DNA of 10,817 bases. It comes from Bacteroidales bacterium 45-6. GTDB lineage: Bacteria > Bacteroidota > Bacteroidia > Bacteroidales > Dysgonomonadaceae. The stretch is taken from positions 1 to 10,817 of the forward strand of contig MKRS01000308.1 of the NCBI GenBank assembly GCA_001897035.1, read 5' to 3'. Shown one piece after another: positions 8,565 through 10,817 of this stretch. A model generated the notes under the pieces. It saw only the letters and a program-made list of their open reading frames with translations. It ran no database searches and was not told the DNA's origin. Position 1 is the first letter of the stretch, and every line of letters begins with the position of its first letter. Position numbers and translations under genes: made by a program.

Positions 8565-10034
8565 ATGGCTATGATAGGCAATTTCAACATACGGTTTATG
8601 CTCCGAATCCTGGGGTTCGTTCTCATCATAGAGTCGCTCTTCATGATGGCCTGCTCCGTGGTTTCGTTCTACTATACAGAAGAGTGCGGCGACACAATCC
8701 TCACCTGCAGTGCTGTAACGCTGCTATGTGGCATCTTCCTCCGCATATTCGGCACCGAACATATTCAAAAGAAAACCAGCAAACGCGAAAGCTTCCTGAC
8801 AGTGAGCTTGATATGGGTTTTGCTATCGGCGTTCGGAATGCTCCCCTTCTACTACAGCGGAGTAACTCCCCGATGGAGCGATGCGTTTTTCGAAACCATG
8901 TCAGGATTCACCACCACAGGGTCCACCATCTTGCGGCACATCGACGATGTACCCAAAGGCCTTCTGCTGTGGCGCAGCATCACGCAATGGATTGGCGGCA
9001 TCGGAATCATTGTCTTTGCCCTTCTCCTGCTGCCCATGGTGAGCGGAAATGGGGTCAGCCTCTACAATTCGGAAGTAACTGGAATATCCAAGGATAAGTT
9101 CAGCCCAAAAATTAAGCAGACCGCTTCCCGGCTCTGGATCATTTACTTATCAATCACCGCCTTGCTTATTTTCTTGCTTTCGTTGGGACCCATGAGCCTG
9201 TTCGATTCTGTATGTCATGCCTTCACCACGGTCTCCACTGGCGGACTATCCACCAAACAAGCAAGTATCGCATATTGGAATTCAGCTTATGTGGAGTATG
9301 TCATTAGCATCTTTATGTTCATTGGCGGAATCAACTTCACCCTCATCTATTTCCTGTTCAGGGGAAATTTTAAGAAAATCCTGCGGGACGAAGAATTCAA
9401 GTGGTACCTGTTGCTTTTTGCGATCATCACCCTACTGGTAGCCTGCGGATTATACAGCTCCGGCTTGGTCAAAGGGGTGGAAACCTCCTTCCGGACATCG
9501 CTCTTCCAAGTGATCTCGGTGATGACCTCTACCGGCTTTTCCACAGCCGACTTCACCCTCTGGGGAGTGCCATACGCCATGCTCATGTACCTCCTGATGG
9601 TGTTTTGCGCCTCTGCCGGATCCACTTCGGGCGGCTTGAAGATTGTGCGGATGGTGATACTCTCCAAAAATGCCATCAACGAATTCAAGCGGCAAGTTCA
9701 CCCCAATGCCATCTTGCCTGTCCGCCTGAATGGTAATGTGGTGTCGAACGAAGTGGTCACCAAAATCTTAGCTTTCATCTTCCTCTACCTCACCATCCTG
9801 GTGCTGAGTTTCATCGTGCTGAGCATCACGGGTATGAAATTCGAGGAATCCACCAGTGCCGCCATCTCCTGCCTCAGCAACGTAGGCCCAGGTTTAGGGT
9901 CATTGGCATCCAACGGCCATTTCGGAGACATTCCCGAAGCCGCCAAATGGTATCTTTCGTTCCTGATGCTGGTGGGCAGGTTGGAGATATTCACGGTCTT
10001 GTCGCTGTTTATGCCAGCGTTCTGGAAAAGGTAA
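8565..10034 (+). CDS. trkH: Trk-type K+ uptake system, membrane pore subunit TrkH
   Basis: Inner-membrane channel-like K+ transporter of the SKT superfamily, partner of the TrkA encoded just upstream. The chain is hydrophobic throughout and has four repeated M1-P-M2 units. All four selectivity-filter loops are visible: SGFTTTGSTIL with Gly119, TTVSTGGLST with Gly226, TSTGFSTADF with Gly324 and SNVGPGLGSL with Gly441 (numbering from ATG 8565). Four filter glycines are what K+-selective members show. The length, 489 residues, is normal. The frame stays open further upstream to an ATG at 8520 inside trkA, but that would add a polar arginine-rich stretch foreign to the family and overlap trkA by 38 nt, so I chose 8565. 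ATG 8571 (MIGNFNIRF) is equally acceptable. The gene ends 139 nt before the stop codon of a convergent gene. Confidence 0.95.
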   Translation: MAMIGNFNIRFMLRILGFVLIIESLFMMACSVVSFYYTEECGDTILTCSAVTLLCGIFLRIFGTEHIQKKTSKRESFLTVSLIWVLLSAFGMLPFYYSGVTPRWSDAFFETMSGFTTTGSTILRHIDDVPKGLLLWRSITQWIGGIGIIVFALLLLPMVSGNGVSLYNSEVTGISKDKFSPKIKQTASRLWIIYLSITALLIFLLSLGPMSLFDSVCHAFTTVSTGGLSTKQASIAYWNSAYVEYVISIFMFIGGINFTLIYFLFRGNFKKILRDEEFKWYLLLFAIITLLVACGLYSSGLVKGVETSFRTSLFQVISVMTSTGFSTADFTLWGVPYAMLMYLLMVFCASAGSTSGGLKIVRMVILSKNAINEFKRQVHPNAILPVRLNGNVVSNEVVTKILAFIFLYLTILVLSFIVLSITGMKFEESTSAAISCLSNVGPGLGSLASNGHFGDIPEAAKWYLSFLMLVGRLEIFTVLSLFMPAFWKR

Positions 10035-10110
10035 GTTGCCAGCTTCCCTACAACACAAGTTTGCCAATGATAAAATTTGTGTATGAAACAGATTTGAATT
10101 CCACGCGGAG

Positions 10111-10181
10111 TTCGCTAAAGAAAATTCAAGATCTTGATGATCTCTGCGAATTCCATGTTTACATATATTTCTTTCAGCGAA
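10111..10181. repeat. Long inverted repeat between convergent trkH and epimerase genes
   Basis: TTCGCTAAAGAAA (10111-10123) pairs with TTTCTTTCAGCGAA (10168-10181) along 13 bp with a single bulged base. The 44-nt interior contains a second perfect palindrome, TCAAGATCTTGA (10126-10137). The right arm includes the stop codon of the minus-strand gene (10174-10176). The position between convergent genes suggests a shared 3'-end structure, but no T tract follows on either strand, so it is not a canonical terminator. No other 3' structure was seen in 10035-10173. Confidence 0.4.
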
Positions 10182-10817
10182 GCCCTTTCCCCTCGTTGTC
10201 CCTGAACCAATCTTCGAGAGCCTCCGGAAACGTGTAGCGAAACTTATATCCTGATCCAGCCAGCTTCTTGCCCGAAATATTGGTCGATACCATCAGCTTT
10301 TTCACCCTTGCCGGATGAATGCCCAACGCCCGGCCTCCCAGGACTCCCGCCACGGCGGCCGCTCCCATGAGCAATCCTCCAGGAATCTTCACCAAGTTGC
10401 GTTTCATCCCGGTGGCCTTCATCATGGCATGGCAAATCTGCTCGATGGTGAATGCAGGTTCATACGTGCAGTTGTAAAGTTCCACCCCTTCCTGATGATG
10501 CTCCAAACGGTAGAGCATGAAGCGCACCAGATCCTTCACGTAGATGCACCCTTTGATGGTATCCTTGCGCCCGGGATAGACGAACCTGCCACTACGGATG
10601 CCCCAGTAGAGGCGCGTGAAATTGCCGTTCTCACCTGTTCCGAATACCACTCCCGGACGGACGATCGTCAACTGCCGTTCCTGCTGATTCTTTGCCTGCC
10701 AGATGCCATGGATTTTTTCCGCCACCAACTTCGAGATTCCGTAAGGAGTGTTCGGCATGGGCAGCGTTGTTTCCTCCTTGAGGTCTTCCGAAGCCCCGTA
10801 AGGCGCAATTGAAGAGG
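10174..10817 (-). CDS. NAD-dependent epimerase/dehydratase (extended SDR), N-terminus beyond the window
   Basis: Partial gene: the reading frame runs open to the right edge, so the nucleotide-binding N-terminal half (GxxGxxG region) is not in view. An internal ATG at 10758 is not the start, because the family pattern continues upstream of it (SSIAPYG at the edge). The visible 213 residues contain the catalytic YGISK (Tyr25 and Lys29 of the fragment, the YxxxK pair), preceded by the SS of the active-site region. RPGVVFGTGENG, the substrate-binding turn, and YVKDLVRFML then follow, as in nucleotide-sugar epimerases, dehydratases and reductases. The C-terminal part has a small hydrophobic Gly/Ala-rich stretch (about 149-165) and ends in a charged tail. 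The substrate cannot be assigned. UDP-sugar epimerase, dTDP-sugar reductase and NAD(P)H-binding housekeeping roles are all possible. It converges on trkH and is not part of that operon. Confidence 0.88.
   Translation of the reverse strand, partial: SSIAPYGASEDLKEETTLPMPNTPYGISKLVAEKIHGIWQAKNQQERQLTIVRPGVVFGTGENGNFTRLYWGIRSGRFVYPGRKDTIKGCIYVKDLVRFMLYRLEHHQEGVELYNCTYEPAFTIEQICHAMMKATGMKRNLVKIPGGLLMGAAAVAGVLGGRALGIHPARVKKLMVSTNISGKKLAGSGYKFRYTFPEALEDWFRDNEGKGLR

Noticed and set aside
10067..10237. Plus-strand frame of about 56 codons after trkH (MIKFVYETDLNS...)
   Set aside because: No ribosome binding site, runs into the convergent epimerase gene on the opposite strand, overlaps the nested inverted repeats and shows no family features. 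Its C-terminal third is simply antisense to a real gene.
10174..10758. Epimerase starting at the ATG at 10758
   Set aside because: The conserved SDR sequence (SSIAPYG and the segment before YGISK) continues in frame to the window edge, so that ATG is internal and the gene is truncated by the window.

Overview
The window reads as chromosomal core sequence from a member of the Bacteroidota, most likely the order Bacteroidales. Evidence for this: a secreted S9 dipeptidyl peptidase IV of the Porphyromonas/Bacteroides type; starts that mostly lack a good Shine-Dalgarno and sit behind A/T-rich leaders; perfect matches to the Bacteroides -7 promoter motif TAnnTTTG upstream of two genes; and a dxs-trkA-trkH arrangement. 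The genus cannot be fixed from what is visible. There is no sign of a mobile element, phage, CRISPR array, tRNA or rRNA.

Layout. (1) 1-1001: gapA, glycolytic NAD-type GAPDH, missing only the first base of its start codon at the window edge, followed by a clean intrinsic terminator. (2) 1051-1471: a gene-poor stretch with several imperfect and perfect inverted repeats and a -7 promoter motif. (3) 1472-3634: exported dipeptidyl peptidase IV, followed by an intrinsic terminator. (4) 3871-4983: a multi-pass membrane protein whose cytosolic C-terminal domain looks like an isopentenyl-diphosphate-isomerase/YfcD-type Nudix domain that has lost its Nudix-box glutamates. (5) 5152-7113: dxs, the first enzyme of the MEP isoprenoid pathway, behind its own -7 motif and a four-codon mini-ORF. 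(6) 7220-10034: trkA and trkH, the NAD-binding regulator and the pore of a K+ uptake system. (7) 10174-10817 on the minus strand: the C-terminal two thirds of an extended SDR (NAD-dependent epimerase/dehydratase), convergent with trkH.

Genes 4 to 6 all run in the same direction with no recognisable terminator between them and may be partly co-transcribed. trkA and trkH are 7 nt apart and certainly belong together. The most unusual object is the membrane-anchored, apparently catalytically dead Nudix-like protein beside dxs. Its start region also has an unresolved reading-frame question: a 21-residue ORF in another frame ends exactly where the main frame begins to look well supported. The rest is ordinary housekeeping content, and I do not see a defence system or other obviously new multi-gene system.
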